A DNA stretch of 64,000 nucleotides from an uncultured Pelagibacteraceae bacterium. Its GTDB lineage: Bacteria > Pseudomonadota > Alphaproteobacteria > Pelagibacterales > Pelagibacteraceae. The notes under the pieces are model-generated. The model made no database searches, was not told the origin of the DNA, and worked only from the letters and a program-made list of their open reading frames with translations. The stretch spans positions 1 through 64,000 of the forward strand of contig CACHAX010000005.1 of NCBI GenBank assembly GCA_902577875.1, given 5' to 3'. Both the position numbers and the translations under genes were made by a program. Of the stretch, positions 10,202 through 21,464 are shown in pieces. How positions within the stretch are numbered: the stretch's first letter is position 1; each line of letters starts with the position of its first letter.

Positions 10202-11209
10202 TTGAAAAATTTTGCAAAATCAAAAATTAAACCTGATTTAAAATATGTATATTCAGAAAACAATGCCTTAAGTATTGTATTTCAAAGCAACGAATTACTT
10301 TTAGGTGTTTTAGGAGAATTTAATAATAACTTAAAAGAATTAGAAAAAATTACAAATTCTAGTATTTACTCTAGAGGAAACTCAATTTTATTAAAAAATA
10401 CTCCTGAAAAAAATGAAATAATAAAGAATGCAATTCAATTCCTAGTAGATCAATTTTTAAATAATGGAACATTAGAAAAAAAGGATATAGAATCATCAGT
10501 AAACAAATTTATGATTGATGAAAAAGTTACAAATAAAAGTGGAAATGTTGAATATATAATAAAAACTCCAAAAAAATCTGTAATACCAAGATCAGAGAAA
10601 CAAAAAAATTATATAAGGGCTTTAAAAGAATCTGATATTGTTATTTCTGCAGGACCAGCGGGAACTGGTAAAACTTTTTTAGCTGTAGCTGTTGCTTTAA
10701 CAATGTTGCTTGAAAAAAAAATAGAGAAAATCATTTTATCTAGACCAGCGGTAGAAGCAGGAGAGAGATTAGGTTTTTTGCCAGGAGATATGAGGGAAAA
10801 AGTTGATCCTTATTTAAGACCTCTTTACGATTCATTATATGACTTATTAGATTTTGAAAAAATTCAAAAAAAAATAGAAGTTGGAGATATTGAGATTGCA
10901 CCACTTGCATTCATGAGGGGAAGAACTTTAAAAAATTCATTTGCAATACTCGATGAAGCACAAAATGCAACAGATACTCAAATAAAAATGTTTTTAACAA
11001 GAATTGGTGAAAATTCCAAAATAGTAATTAACGGTGATCCTTCCCAAATAGACTTACCTAATAAAACAATGTCAGGTTTAAATAGATCAAAAAAATTACT
11101 TGGTCATTTAAAAGAGATATCCGTGGTAGATTTTGATCATACTGATGTTGTAAGACACCCACTAGTTTCCAAGATAGTCAAGGCTTATTCTGATAAAAAT
11201 TCAGATTAA
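10202..11209 (+). CDS. phoH: PhoH-like ATPase
   Basis: GPAGTGKTFLAVAVA Walker A; ILSRPAVEAGERLGFLPGDM; LDEAQNAT. Confidence 0.95.
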   Translation: MKNFAKSKIKPDLKYVYSENNALSIVFQSNELLLGVLGEFNNNLKELEKITNSSIYSRGNSILLKNTPEKNEIIKNAIQFLVDQFLNNGTLEKKDIESSVNKFMIDEKVTNKSGNVEYIIKTPKKSVIPRSEKQKNYIRALKESDIVISAGPAGTGKTFLAVAVALTMLLEKKIEKIILSRPAVEAGERLGFLPGDMREKVDPYLRPLYDSLYDLLDFEKIQKKIEVGDIEIAPLAFMRGRTLKNSFAILDEAQNATDTQIKMFLTRIGENSKIVINGDPSQIDLPNKTMSGLNRSKKLLGHLKEISVVDFDHTDVVRHPLVSKIVKAYSDKNSD

Positions 11210-11655
11210 TGATTAAAGCCAACATAGTTTTAGATAAAAAAATTTGGGAAAAGAAATTAAAAAAACCAGAGATATACTTCAAAAAGAAATTAAACAAATT
11301 ATCTAAATTAAGCATCTTTAAAAATAAAAACCAAGAATTTACTGTGATGCTTACTAATAATAAAAAAATGAAATATTTAAATTTAAAATTTAGAAATAAA
11401 AATGTTTCAACGGACGTACTTTCTTTTCCTTTAAAAGTTAAATTAAAAAATAAATTATATTTAGGAGATATAGCAATTTCTTTTGAAATAATTAACAAAA
11501 GAGCAAAATCAACCAGTTTTGATCATGAATTAGATAAAATGTGGATACACGGTTATTTACATCTCTTAGGACATGATCATAAAAAAAATAAAGATTATTA
11601 TTTAATGAACAAAAGAGAAAATTTAATATTTAAAAAATTGAATAAAATAAATTGA
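11209..11655 (+). CDS. ybeY: Endoribonuclease YbeY
   Basis: NVSTDVLSFP and HGYLHLLGHDHKKN zinc motif; position after phoH. Confidence 0.95.
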   Translation: MIKANIVLDKKIWEKKLKKPEIYFKKKLNKLSKLSIFKNKNQEFTVMLTNNKKMKYLNLKFRNKNVSTDVLSFPLKVKLKNKLYLGDIAISFEIINKRAKSTSFDHELDKMWIHGYLHLLGHDHKKNKDYYLMNKRENLIFKKLNKIN

Positions 11656-13171
11656 AATCTATTCTACAAAATAAAGCTTATTTATATTTAACATGTTTAT
11701 TTTTAGGTATAATAACATCATTTAGTTTACCGCCATATAATTTTGTATTTCTTAATTTTTTATCACTTCCAACATTACTTTATATATTAATAAATTATAC
11801 CCATAAAAAAATCATATCATTTTTTGTTGGTTGGGTCTTTGGATTTGGTTATTTTATTTCTAACCTTTATTGGATTACAAATTCTTTAACATTTGATGTA
11901 AATTTTAAATTAATTATTCCATTTGCATTAATATTAATACCTTTATTTTTAGGAATATTTTATGGTTTAGTAACTTTTCTAAGTAGTCTTTTTAATTTAA
12001 AAAATAAACTCTCATCAGTTTTGATTTTTTCGATTTTTTTTGGTGGGATTGAATTTCTAAGAAGTTATATTTTAGGTGGTTTTCCTTGGAATCTATTAGT
12101 CTTTAGTGTTTCAAATAATTTACCTTCTTTACAAATTTTATCCTATGTAGGGACTTACTCGTTAAATTTATTATCAATCACAATTTTCTTATTACCAATA
12201 ATATTTTTTCGTAAGTATAAAAGTTCAGCAGCAGTTATCTTTTTTGTTTTGGATTAACTCTAGTAGTAATAAATTATTCGTATGGATACTTCAATATTAA
12301 AAATTTTGAAAAAAAAAAATACGATAAGCTAGACACTGTTATTCGAGTTGTTTCTCCAAATGTACCAATTGAAAGATTCTTAACAAATCAGAGTCCTGAA
12401 AAAAATATCGATGAATTACTTATTTTAAGTGGTCCAAATAAATCTGAAAAAAAAATATTTATTTTTCCCGAGGGTATAATTACTAGTATTTATTTTAGAG
12501 ATCTCAAATTTTTTAAAAATATCTTCAAAAAAAAATTTAATGCAAACCATAAAGTCATTTTGGGAATTAATAGTATTAAAGAAAATAAAATTTATAATTC
12601 TTTAGTAGTATTAAATTCTGACATAGAATTATTGTATAAATACAACAAGAATAAACTAGTTCCATTCGGAGAATTTTTACCATTTGAAAATTTCTTCAAA
12701 AGAGTAGGTTTAAAAAAAATAACCCAAGGATATCAATCATTTTCAGCTGATAATAAAAGGGAAATTTTAGAAATTGATAAAATAAAATTTATCCCACTTA
12801 TTTGTTATGAAATTATTTATTCAGGAAAAATTAATCCAAATAAAAAAAATTACGATTTTATATTAAATATTTCCGAGGATGGTTGGTTTGGCAAATCTAT
12901 TGGACCCGCTCAACACTTATCTCATTCGATATTTAGATCAATTGAAGAGGGTAAAAATGTTATTAGATCTACAAACAATGGGGTTTCTGCTTTTGTTAAT
13001 CCCAAAGGTCAAATTATTAAACAAATTAGTGAAAAAGGATATTTTGACGTTAATAAAATCAAACGTGTTGATAAAACTTATTTTGCTGAACACGGTAATA
13101 AGATCTTCTTTTATTTTGTCATAATTTATACTACTTTCATTGTGATTTTAAAAATTAGGGAGAATAAATGA
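11652..13171 (+). pseudogene. lnt: Apolipoprotein N-acyltransferase, interrupted by a single frameshift (11652-12257 frame plus about 12236-13171 frame)
   Basis: N-terminal TM half ends at 12257; the second frame is open from about 12240 and encodes the nitrilase half with FPEG, NKLVPFGEFLPFE and PLICYE (E-K-C residues). Confidence 0.88.
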
Positions 13172-14331
13172 AAAAAGATTACTTATTTACTAGCGAGTCA
13201 GTATCCGAAGGTCATCCAGATAAAGTTTGTGATAGAATTTCAGATATGGTTGTAGATACATATTTGGCTGCTGAACCTCAATCGAGAGTTGCTTGTGAAA
13301 CTTTAACAACAACAAACAAAGTTGTCTTAGCTGGTGAAGTAAGAGGTCCAGAAATAAAAAAAAAAGATCTAATAGAAAAAGTAAGGCACTGCATCAAAGA
13401 TATTGGTTATGATCAAGAAGGATTTACTTGGAAAGAAGCAACATCAGTCGAAAGTCATTTACACTCTCAATCAGCCGATATTGCTATGGGTGTAGATTCC
13501 TCTGGAAATAAAGATGAAGGTGCAGGCGATCAAGGAATTATGTTCGGTTATGCGTGTAATGAAACCGATGTGCTGATGCCAGCTCCAATACATTACTCTC
13601 ATAAAATATTAAGACTTATGGCCGAGGATAGAAAATCTGGCAAATTAAAAAATATAGAACCAGACTCAAAAAGCCAAATTACAATTGAATATAAAGAAGG
13701 AAAACCATCGTCGGTAAAATCTGTGGTTATATCGACACAGCACTCTTCAGAAGTAAATCAAGCTCAAGTAAGAGAATTGGTTAAACCTTATATTGAGAGA
13801 TCAATACCAAAAGAATTATTGAGTTCATTAGATGAAAACGAAATATATGTGAACCCAACAGGAAATTTTGTTATTGGAGGTCCAGATGGTGATAGTGGTT
13901 TGACTGGCAGGAAAATTATTGTTGATACCTATGGTGGTGCTGCACCACATGGAGGAGGTGCATTCTCAGGAAAAGATCCAACCAAAGTCGACAGGTCAGC
14001 TGCGTATGCATCGAGATATTTAGCAAAGAATGTTGTTGCATCTAAGATTGCTGACAAATGTTTAATACAACTTGCATATGCAATTGGTGTATCAAAACCT
14101 TTATCTATTTATGTCGATTTATTTGATAACGACAATGAAAAAAATATGCATGTAGAAAAGCTTATTCATGAAAATTTTGATTTAAGTCCTAGAGGTATAA
14201 GAGAAATGCTGGGACTAAATAAACCTATTTATGAAAAAACAGCTGCTTACGGACACTTTGGGAGAATTCCTGATAATAAAGGCTCATTTTCATGGGAAAA
14301 GACAGATAAATCTGACATATTTAGCAAGTAA
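13168..14331 (+). CDS. metK: S-adenosylmethionine synthetase
   Basis: [49 protein letters not shown]. Confidence 0.98.
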   Translation: MKKDYLFTSESVSEGHPDKVCDRISDMVVDTYLAAEPQSRVACETLTTTNKVVLAGEVRGPEIKKKDLIEKVRHCIKDIGYDQEGFTWKEATSVESHLHSQSADIAMGVDSSGNKDEGAGDQGIMFGYACNETDVLMPAPIHYSHKILRLMAEDRKSGKLKNIEPDSKSQITIEYKEGKPSSVKSVVISTQHSSEVNQAQVRELVKPYIERSIPKELLSSLDENEIYVNPTGNFVIGGPDGDSGLTGRKIIVDTYGGAAPHGGGAFSGKDPTKVDRSAAYASRYLAKNVVASKIADKCLIQLAYAIGVSKPLSIYVDLFDNDNEKNMHVEKLIHENFDLSPRGIREMLGLNKPIYEKTAAYGHFGRIPDNKGSFSWEKTDKSDIFSK

Positions 14332-14390
14332 ATAAAGTTGAATATTAAAAAAAAATAAATATATTCCAAGAATATTATTGAGACTTCGAA

Positions 14391-14414
14391 ATGGGCTTCG
14401 GCCCATTTTTTTTT
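14391..14414 (+). terminator. Rho-independent terminator after metK / upstream of nusA
   Basis: ATGGGC-TTCG-GCCCAT hairpin with UUCG tetraloop followed by a T tract (14406-14414). Confidence 0.9.
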
Positions 14415-14425
14415 AGGACTTTTAA

Positions 14426-15979
14426 ATGTTAAATAGAAGAGCAGATAAACTAGAACTTATAAGAATTGCTGAAGCAGTTGCATTAGAAAAATCCATTGAT
14501 AAAGAGCTAATCATTGGATCAATGGAAAATGGTATTGCGAAAGCAGCGAAATCTAAGTTTGGATCTGAAAATGAAATCAAAGTTGAAATTGACAGAGAAA
14601 ATGGTGAAATCGGAATATTTAGAAGGCTAGTAATTGTTGAAAAACCTGAAAACTCAAATTTAGAGATAACTCTTAACGATGCAATAAAACTTAATGAAAG
14701 TAATGAAGGAAAACAAATTGGAGATGAGGTTCTTCAACCTTTGCCATCTTTTGATTTTGGCAGAATAGCAGCACAAACCGCAAAACAAGTAATCAGTTTC
14801 AATGTAAGGGAGGCAGAAAGAGAGAGACAATATAACGATTTTAAAGATAAAATTGATACCATCGTAAGTGGTATAGTTAAAAGATTAGAGTTTGGAAACG
14901 TAATTGTCGATTTAGGAAGGACTGAAGCAATAATTCAAAAAAACGAAATGATCCCTAGAGAAAATATAAAAGCAGGAGATAGAGTAAAAGCATATTGCTT
15001 GGATGTAAGGAGGGAACCAAGAGGACAACAAATATTTCTTTCGCGAGCACATCCTAAATTTATGGAAAAACTTTTCATTCAAGAAGTTCCAGAGATATAC
15101 GATGGACTTATTGAGATTAAATCATCCTCGAGAGATCCAGGTAGTAGAGCCAAAATATGTGTAAAAGCAATTGATACATCTTTAGATCCAGTAGGCGCTT
15201 GTGTAGGAATGAGGGGAAGTAGAGTACAGGCAGTTGTAAACGAACTTCAAGGTGAGAAAATTGATATAGTCAATTGGTCAGAAGATCCAGCTGTCGTAGT
15301 CGCAAACGCACTCTCTCCAGCTGAGGTACAAAGAGTCAATGTAGATGAACAAGGAAGAAAACTTGATGTTATTTTGACTGAAGAAAATTTGAGTAAAGCA
15401 ATTGGTAGAAGAGGTCAAAATGTTAGATTAGCAACAAAATTAATGAACTACGAAATTAATATTATGACTGACCAAGAAGATTCGGAAAGAAGACAAATTG
15501 AATTCAAAGAGAAAACAGACAATTTTGTAAAGAATTTAGAGTTAGATGAAACATTAGGTCAGTTGTTAGTTGCTGAAGGATTTGCATCTATTGATGATAT
15601 TAAAGATAGCGATCCCGAAGCTTTATTGAAAATAGAGGGAATTGAGGAAGAGACTGCCAAAGAATTAATTGAAAGAGCTAAAGAATTTTATCAAAAGGAC
15701 CAAGAGGAAATAGCCAATCGAATTAAAGATTTAGGATTAGAGAATGACTTAATTAATCACAAAGGTTTAACACCAGGAATGCTAGTAACACTTGGTGAAC
15801 AAAAAATATTAACACTAAACGATTTTGCAGATTTGGCATCAGATGAATTGACGGGTGGATACGATGTCGTAAAGGGTGAAAGAGTAAGAATTAAAGGGTA
15901 TTTAGAGGATTTTGCTCTTTCAAAAAAAGAGGCTGATGATTTAATTATGTCTGCAAGAGATATCGTGTATCAAGATTGA
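14426..15979 (+). CDS. nusA: Transcription termination/antitermination factor NusA
   Basis: S1/KH domains; VGACVGMRGSRVQAVVNELQGEKIDIV; C-terminal repeats. Confidence 0.97.
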   Translation: MLNRRADKLELIRIAEAVALEKSIDKELIIGSMENGIAKAAKSKFGSENEIKVEIDRENGEIGIFRRLVIVEKPENSNLEITLNDAIKLNESNEGKQIGDEVLQPLPSFDFGRIAAQTAKQVISFNVREAERERQYNDFKDKIDTIVSGIVKRLEFGNVIVDLGRTEAIIQKNEMIPRENIKAGDRVKAYCLDVRREPRGQQIFLSRAHPKFMEKLFIQEVPEIYDGLIEIKSSSRDPGSRAKICVKAIDTSLDPVGACVGMRGSRVQAVVNELQGEKIDIVNWSEDPAVVVANALSPAEVQRVNVDEQGRKLDVILTEENLSKAIGRRGQNVRLATKLMNYEINIMTDQEDSERRQIEFKEKTDNFVKNLELDETLGQLLVAEGFASIDDIKDSDPEALLKIEGIEEETAKELIERAKEFYQKDQEEIANRIKDLGLENDLINHKGLTPGMLVTLGEQKILTLNDFADLASDELTGGYDVVKGERVRIKGYLEDFALSKKEADDLIMSARDIVYQD

Positions 15980-15989
15980 GAGATGAAAA

Positions 15990-18209
15990 ATGGAAAAGAA
16001 AAAATTAAAGTTATCAATTTCTGGTGCGTCCAAGAAGACAATCAATAGTATTGAACAAGCAAAATCCCAGTCAAAGAATACAGTCGTAATTGAAAAAAGA
16101 CCTCCTAGGTTTGGAGGTAAACCAAACTTTTCGAGGGGTTTAAAATCGTCAGAGAATAAATTACAAAGTACATTTATTCCAAAAAAAACACATTTTTCTA
16201 AGCCTTCAAATCCTATAACATCTGATTTCGAAAAAAGGAAATTAGCAGAACAAAGAGCTACTAGAAGATTAAAAGGTGAAAATTCTCAAAAAGAAAATAA
16301 ATCTTCAAAATTAGGAGGTAAAAGAAGAGAGTTAAAGCTTACGGTATCTAGAGCCTTAAGTGGAGATGATATTGGAACGAGAACGAGAAGTATTGCTTCT
16401 TTAAAAAGAGCAAAGCAAAAAGAAAATAGATTACTTAATAAAGATGTTTCAAAAGAAAATTTTAAACCAGTTAAAAGAGATATTAATATACCCGAGGTAA
16501 TTACTATAAGAGAGTTGGCGAATAGAATGGCTGAGCAGTCTAGCAGTATAATAAAATACTTGATGGGTATGGGTGTAAGAGTAACAATAAATCATACAAT
16601 TGATTCAGATACAGCAGAGTATTTAGTTAAAGAATTTGGACATAATCCTGTTAAAGAGGAAAAAGCAGAAGATATCTTAGAAAAAATTAAAGAAATAAAA
16701 ACCCAAAATCTAAAAAGTAGAGCCCCTATTGTAACAGTTATGGGTCATGTGGATCATGGTAAAACATCTGTTCTAGATACTCTTAGAAAGACTAATGTCG
16801 TTTCTGGTGAATTTGGAGGTATTACACAACATATAGGTGCATATCAGATAACTTATGAAAAAAATAAAATAACTTTTATTGATACTCCTGGTCATGCTGC
16901 ATTTACCGAAATGAGGGCAAGGGGTTCAAAGTTAACTGATATAGTAATCCTAGTAGTCGCCGCTGATGATGGTGTAAAACCTCAAACAATAGAATCAATA
17001 AAACATGCTAAAGCTGCCAAAGTACCAATTGTTGTCGCAATAAATAAATGTGATCTTCCTGAAGCCGACCCTCAAAAAATTAAAAATCAGCTTTTAGAAT
17101 ATGAACTTATAGCTGAGGATTTATCCGGAGACACATTAATGGTGGAAATATCAACTAAAACAAAACAAAATTTAGATAAATTAGTTGAGAGTATTGTTTT
17201 GCAAGCAGAAATATTAGACCTAAAAACTGATTTTGATACTGATGCCAAGGGCATTGTCATGGAATCTAAAATTGATATAGGAAGAGGACCAATTGCAAAT
17301 GTAATTATTACTGCAGGAACTTTGAGAAAAGGTGATTATTTTGTTAGTGGTTTAAAGTGGGGAAAAGTCAGAGCCATAATAAATGATCATGGAAAACAAA
17401 TAGATATAGCTGAACCTTCAACACCAATTGAAATATTAGGGATTAATGGGGCGGCAAAATCAGGAGATGACTTTATTGTCTTAAAAACCGAGAAGGATGC
17501 AAAATCTCTGTCTGATGGCAGAATACAAGAGGCAAAGGAGAGCAAAAATCCATTATCATTCGTTACTCAAGACTCTGCTTTTAAAGACACATCATCTGAA
17601 GAATTAAATATTATAATAAAGTCAGATGTTCATGGTTCTTCTGAAGCTATAAAAAATGCAATAAATCAAATTCAACATGAAGAGGTAAAGCCAAAAATAC
17701 TTCTATCAGATATTGGGATGGTTACAGAGACCGATGTCACATTAGCAAAAGCATCTAATGCAGTAGTCATAGCTTTTAACGTAAAACCTAGCAAAGAAGC
17801 TAAAAAAAGAGCCGAACAAGAAAAAATTTCAATATCTAGTTTTAATATTATTTATGAAGTTTTAGATTTTATAAAAAGTAAAATGTCTGGTTTATTAACT
17901 CCAGAAGTTGACGAAAAAATTATTGGAACTGCAGAGATATTAGAAATATTTAAAGTTTCAAAAGTTGGTAAGGTCGCAGGTTCAAAAGTAACAGATGGAG
18001 AAATTCTTCAAGACTCAAATGCAAGAGTTATTAGAGATGGTGCAATAATTTTTAATGGAAAAATAGGCTCTATATTTAGAGAGAAAAATCAAACTAGACA
18101 GGTATCTGCTGGTTTAGAATGTGGAATAACACTTAAAGATTTTGTCGATTTTCAAAAAAATGATGTAATTGAGGTTTATAATTCTACAATAACAGAGAGA
18201 ACAATATAA
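15990..18209 (+). CDS. infB: Translation initiation factor IF-2
   Basis: VTVMGHVDHGKTSVLD G1, DTPGHAAFTEMRARG, NKCDLP. Confidence 0.98.
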   Translation: MEKKKLKLSISGASKKTINSIEQAKSQSKNTVVIEKRPPRFGGKPNFSRGLKSSENKLQSTFIPKKTHFSKPSNPITSDFEKRKLAEQRATRRLKGENSQKENKSSKLGGKRRELKLTVSRALSGDDIGTRTRSIASLKRAKQKENRLLNKDVSKENFKPVKRDINIPEVITIRELANRMAEQSSSIIKYLMGMGVRVTINHTIDSDTAEYLVKEFGHNPVKEEKAEDILEKIKEIKTQNLKSRAPIVTVMGHVDHGKTSVLDTLRKTNVVSGEFGGITQHIGAYQITYEKNKITFIDTPGHAAFTEMRARGSKLTDIVILVVAADDGVKPQTIESIKHAKAAKVPIVVAINKCDLPEADPQKIKNQLLEYELIAEDLSGDTLMVEISTKTKQNLDKLVESIVLQAEILDLKTDFDTDAKGIVMESKIDIGRGPIANVIITAGTLRKGDYFVSGLKWGKVRAIINDHGKQIDIAEPSTPIEILGINGAAKSGDDFIVLKTEKDAKSLSDGRIQEAKESKNPLSFVTQDSAFKDTSSEELNIIIKSDVHGSSEAIKNAINQIQHEEVKPKILLSDIGMVTETDVTLAKASNAVVIAFNVKPSKEAKKRAEQEKISISSFNIIYEVLDFIKSKMSGLLTPEVDEKIIGTAEILEIFKVSKVGKVAGSKVTDGEILQDSNARVIRDGAIIFNGKIGSIFREKNQTRQVSAGLECGITLKDFVDFQKNDVIEVYNSTITERTI

Positions 18210-18574
18210 TGACTAGTTTTGGAAAACCAGTTACACAAAGACAATTAAGAGTTGGTGAAATGATTAAACAAGCTCTTGGTATGTTATTTATAAGAGATGA
18301 AGCAAAACTGCCAAACTTATCTACAAAAGAAATCACAGTAACCGAAGTAAGAATGTCTCCAGATTTAAAGACAGCAAAAATTTTTGTAATGCCTTTAGGC
18401 GGAAAAGATGCTGAAGAGGTTGTTGCTAAATTAAAAGAATTTTCATTTGTAATTAGAAAAGTCTTATCAAAAAAGATAGTAATGAAATTTTTACCAAAAC
18501 TATTTTTTGTTAAAGATGATTCTTTCGATTATGCAGAAAAAATTGAAAATTTAATAAAACAAACAAATAAATAA
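18209..18574 (+). CDS. rbfA: Ribosome-binding factor A
   Basis: TQRQLRVGEMIKQAL; VTEVRMSPDLKTAKIFVMPLG; follows infB. Confidence 0.95.
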   Translation: MTSFGKPVTQRQLRVGEMIKQALGMLFIRDEAKLPNLSTKEITVTEVRMSPDLKTAKIFVMPLGGKDAEEVVAKLKEFSFVIRKVLSKKIVMKFLPKLFFVKDDSFDYAEKIENLIKQTNK

Positions 18575-18584
18575 GGAAAAGAAA

Positions 18585-18833
18585 ATGGTAAACAAAGCAA
18601 AAGAACTTTCAATTCATGATAAAGATACAGGTTCTTCAGAAGTTCAAGTTGCTCAATTAACAAATAAAATTGAGAACTTGTCTAAACATATAAAACAGTT
18701 CAAAAAGGACAAACATTCATCTGTTGGCCTTTTAAGAGCAGTAAATAGAAGAAAAAAATTATTAGACTATTTAAAGAAAAATAAAATGGAGTCTTATAAA
18801 GAAGTAATATCAAAATTAAATTTAAGGAAGTAA
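18585..18833 (+). CDS. rpsO: 30S ribosomal protein S15
   Basis: DTGSSEVQVAQLTNKI; VNRRKKLLDYLKK. Confidence 0.97.
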   Translation: MVNKAKELSIHDKDTGSSEVQVAQLTNKIENLSKHIKQFKKDKHSSVGLLRAVNRRKKLLDYLKKNKMESYKEVISKLNLRK

Positions 18834-20906
18834 ATGTTTAAAGTTATAAAGAAAGAAATAGAAGTAGCAGGAAAAAAAATAAGTTTAGAAACTGGTAAAA
18901 TAGCGAGACAAGCAGATGGGGCAATTGTAGCTCAATGTGGAGAAACTGTCGTTTTAGCAACTGCAGTTGGAGCTAAAAAAGTTAATCCAGACATGGATTA
19001 CTTTCCTCTGTCAGTAAATTATCAAGAAAAATATTATGCCGCTGGTAAAATACCAGGTGGATATTTCAAAAGAGAAGCAAGACCAACGGATAGTGAAACA
19101 TTAATTTCAAGATTAATTGATAGACCTATCAGACCACTTTTTCCAGATGAATTTAAAAATGAAGTTCAGTTACTGCCTACTGTGATATCTTATGATAAAG
19201 AGAACGAAGCAGATATTTTATCAATAATTGCTTCATCAGCAGCTTTGGCAATTTCTGGAATGCCTTTCATGGGTCCTGTAGGTGCATCTAGAGTTGGCTT
19301 TATTAAAGGAAAATATGTTCTTAATCCTACTAAAGCAGAACTGAAAGATTCAAAACTTGATCTTGTAGTGGCAGGAACAAGAGATGCAGTTTTAATGGTT
19401 GAGTCTGAGGCAAGTGGTTTGACTGAAGAGGAAATGTTAAATGCTGTTAAGTTTGGCCATAAAGGTTTTGTTCCTATAATTGATATGATACAGGAAATAG
19501 CTAAAGAATGTAAAAAACCTGATTGGGTTATTGAGAAAAAAGATCTTTCAGAAGTAAAAAATAAACTTGAAAGTGAATTTACAGAAGAACTTAAAAAAGC
19601 ATTTTCAATAAAAGATAAACAAGAAAGATCAAATTTAATATCTGATATAACTGATAAAGCAAAAAAGCTTTACGGAGAAGATGAAAATTATTCAGATCTC
19701 GATGTCAATTCCGAACTTAAAAATCTAGAGAAAAGAATTGTGAGAACAGATATTCTAAAAAATAAAAATAGAATTGATGGCAGAGGTCTTGCAGATGTTA
19801 GACCAATCATGTGTGAAGTTGGTATACTCCCAAGAGTACATGGTTCTGCTTTATTTACTAGAGGAGAAACACAAGCAATTGTTACTACTACACTTGGTAC
19901 TTCCGATGATGAGCAAAAAATAGAGAGTCTTGATGGATTGCAAAAAGAAAGATTTATGCTTCATTATAATTTTCCACCTTTTTCAGTTGGAGAAACTGGA
20001 AGAATAGGTACTGGCAGAAGAGAAATTGGTCATGGAAAGTTAGCTTGGAGAGCAATAAATTCTTCTTTACCTTCAAAGGAAAGTTTTCCCTACACATTTA
20101 GAATTGTTTCAGAAATAACAGAGTCAAATGGTTCGTCATCAATGGCAACTGTTTGTGGTTCTTCTTTAGCACTAATGGATGCAGGAGTACCAATTAAAGA
20201 ACCAGTTGCTGGTATTGCAATGGGCTTAATTAAAGAGGGAGATGATTTTAGTGTGCTTTCAGATATTTTAGGAGATGAAGATCATTTGGGTGATATGGAT
20301 TTTAAAGTTGCTGGAACTAAAGATGGAATAACATCTCTTCAAATGGATATTAAAATCACAGGAATAACATTTGAAATTATGGAGCAAGCTTTAAAACAGG
20401 CAAAAGATGGAAGAATCCACATTTTAGGTGAAATGAATAAAGCTATATCTAAATCAAGAGACGATGTCGGAAAACATACTCCTAAGATGGAAAAAATTAC
20501 TGTAGATAAAAAAGATATTGCGACAGTTATTGGAAAAGGTGGAGCAACTATTAGAGAAATAGTTGAGGTATCTGGTGCCAAAGTTGATATCAATGACGAA
20601 GGTGAAGTTACAGTAGCTGCTCCAGATGAGGAATCTAGAAATAAAGCTATGCAGATGATAAAAGACTTAACGGCCAAGGCTGAGCTCAATAAAATTTATA
20701 ACGGTAAAGTAATGAAAATAATGGAGTTTGGCGCATTTGTTAATTTTCTAGGTAAACAAGATGGTCTCGTCCACATATCAGAGCTTGCTGATAAAAGAGT
20801 CGGTAAGGTAACTGATGTCGTAAAAGAAGGTGATGAAGTTAAAGTTAAAGTAATAGGCTTTGATAGAGGAAAAGTTAAGTTATCAATTAAACAAGCTGCA
20901 ATATAA
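18834..20906 (+). CDS. pnp: Polynucleotide phosphorylase
   Basis: Two RNase PH domains, KH ([12 protein letters not shown]) and S1 domains. Confidence 0.98.
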   Translation: MFKVIKKEIEVAGKKISLETGKIARQADGAIVAQCGETVVLATAVGAKKVNPDMDYFPLSVNYQEKYYAAGKIPGGYFKREARPTDSETLISRLIDRPIRPLFPDEFKNEVQLLPTVISYDKENEADILSIIASSAALAISGMPFMGPVGASRVGFIKGKYVLNPTKAELKDSKLDLVVAGTRDAVLMVESEASGLTEEEMLNAVKFGHKGFVPIIDMIQEIAKECKKPDWVIEKKDLSEVKNKLESEFTEELKKAFSIKDKQERSNLISDITDKAKKLYGEDENYSDLDVNSELKNLEKRIVRTDILKNKNRIDGRGLADVRPIMCEVGILPRVHGSALFTRGETQAIVTTTLGTSDDEQKIESLDGLQKERFMLHYNFPPFSVGETGRIGTGRREIGHGKLAWRAINSSLPSKESFPYTFRIVSEITESNGSSSMATVCGSSLALMDAGVPIKEPVAGIAMGLIKEGDDFSVLSDILGDEDHLGDMDFKVAGTKDGITSLQMDIKITGITFEIMEQALKQAKDGRIHILGEMNKAISKSRDDVGKHTPKMEKITVDKKDIATVIGKGGATIREIVEVSGAKVDINDEGEVTVAAPDEESRNKAMQMIKDLTAKAELNKIYNGKVMKIMEFGAFVNFLGKQDGLVHISELADKRVGKVTDVVKEGDEVKVKVIGFDRGKVKLSIKQAAI

Positions 20907-20921
20907 ATTTTTAGGAGAAAT

Positions 20922-21284
20922 ATGAAAAAATTTGATGATTTGATGAGCATAAGCAATGAAATTGAAAATATAAGCGCTAGTGATGCAAAAGAAAAGCTAG
21001 ATGACCCAAATGTTCAATTTATCGATGTTAGAGACAAAGAAAGCTTTTCAAAAGGCACGATTGGTAACGCAATTCACCTAGATAGAGGTTTACTAGAATT
21101 TTATTTAGCAGAAGGTAGTCCTCTAGAAAATGATATGTTCAAAAATAATCCAGATAAAGAATATGTAGTTTTTTGTGGCGTCGGTGGACAAGGAACATTA
21201 GCAACCAAAACTATGAAGGACATGGGGGTTAAAAATGTCAAAAATATCACTGGTGGAATGAAAGAGTGGGAAAAGATCAAGTAG
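20922..21284 (+). CDS. Rhodanese-like domain protein
   Basis: VQFIDVRDKESFSKGTI; VFCGVGGQGTLA active-site loop. Confidence 0.88.
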   Translation: MKKFDDLMSISNEIENISASDAKEKLDDPNVQFIDVRDKESFSKGTIGNAIHLDRGLLEFYLAEGSPLENDMFKNNPDKEYVVFCGVGGQGTLATKTMKDMGVKNVKNITGGMKEWEKIK

Positions 21285-21311
21285 AAAATAATTGTAATAA
21301 ATTATAATAAA

Positions 21312-21464
21312 ATGAAGCTTCTAAAAAATTTTAAATTTGAAATACTCAAAAATAAATATAGAGGATATTTATTACTTGGTAGTTTTGCATTTTTTTTTAT
21401 TAAAGGTTTAATTTGGTTAGGTATTTTTATAGCTATTGGTTTAGGTATGACTAATTCTTTTTAA
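21312..21464 (+). CDS. Small membrane protein (50 aa), not in ORF track
   Basis: ATG...TAA ORF: MKLLKNFKFEILKNKYRGYLLLGSFAFFFIKGLIWLGIFIAIGLGMTNSF; basic N-terminus plus hydrophobic stretch. Confidence 0.6.
   Translation: MKLLKNFKFEILKNKYRGYLLLGSFAFFFIKGLIWLGIFIAIGLGMTNSF

Noticed and set aside
12879-13124. ORF 12879-13124 (+)
   Set aside because: Overlaps the lnt nitrilase half in another frame; no domain.
13100-13168. SAM riboswitch upstream of metK
   Set aside because: metK start overlaps the end of lnt; no leader available.
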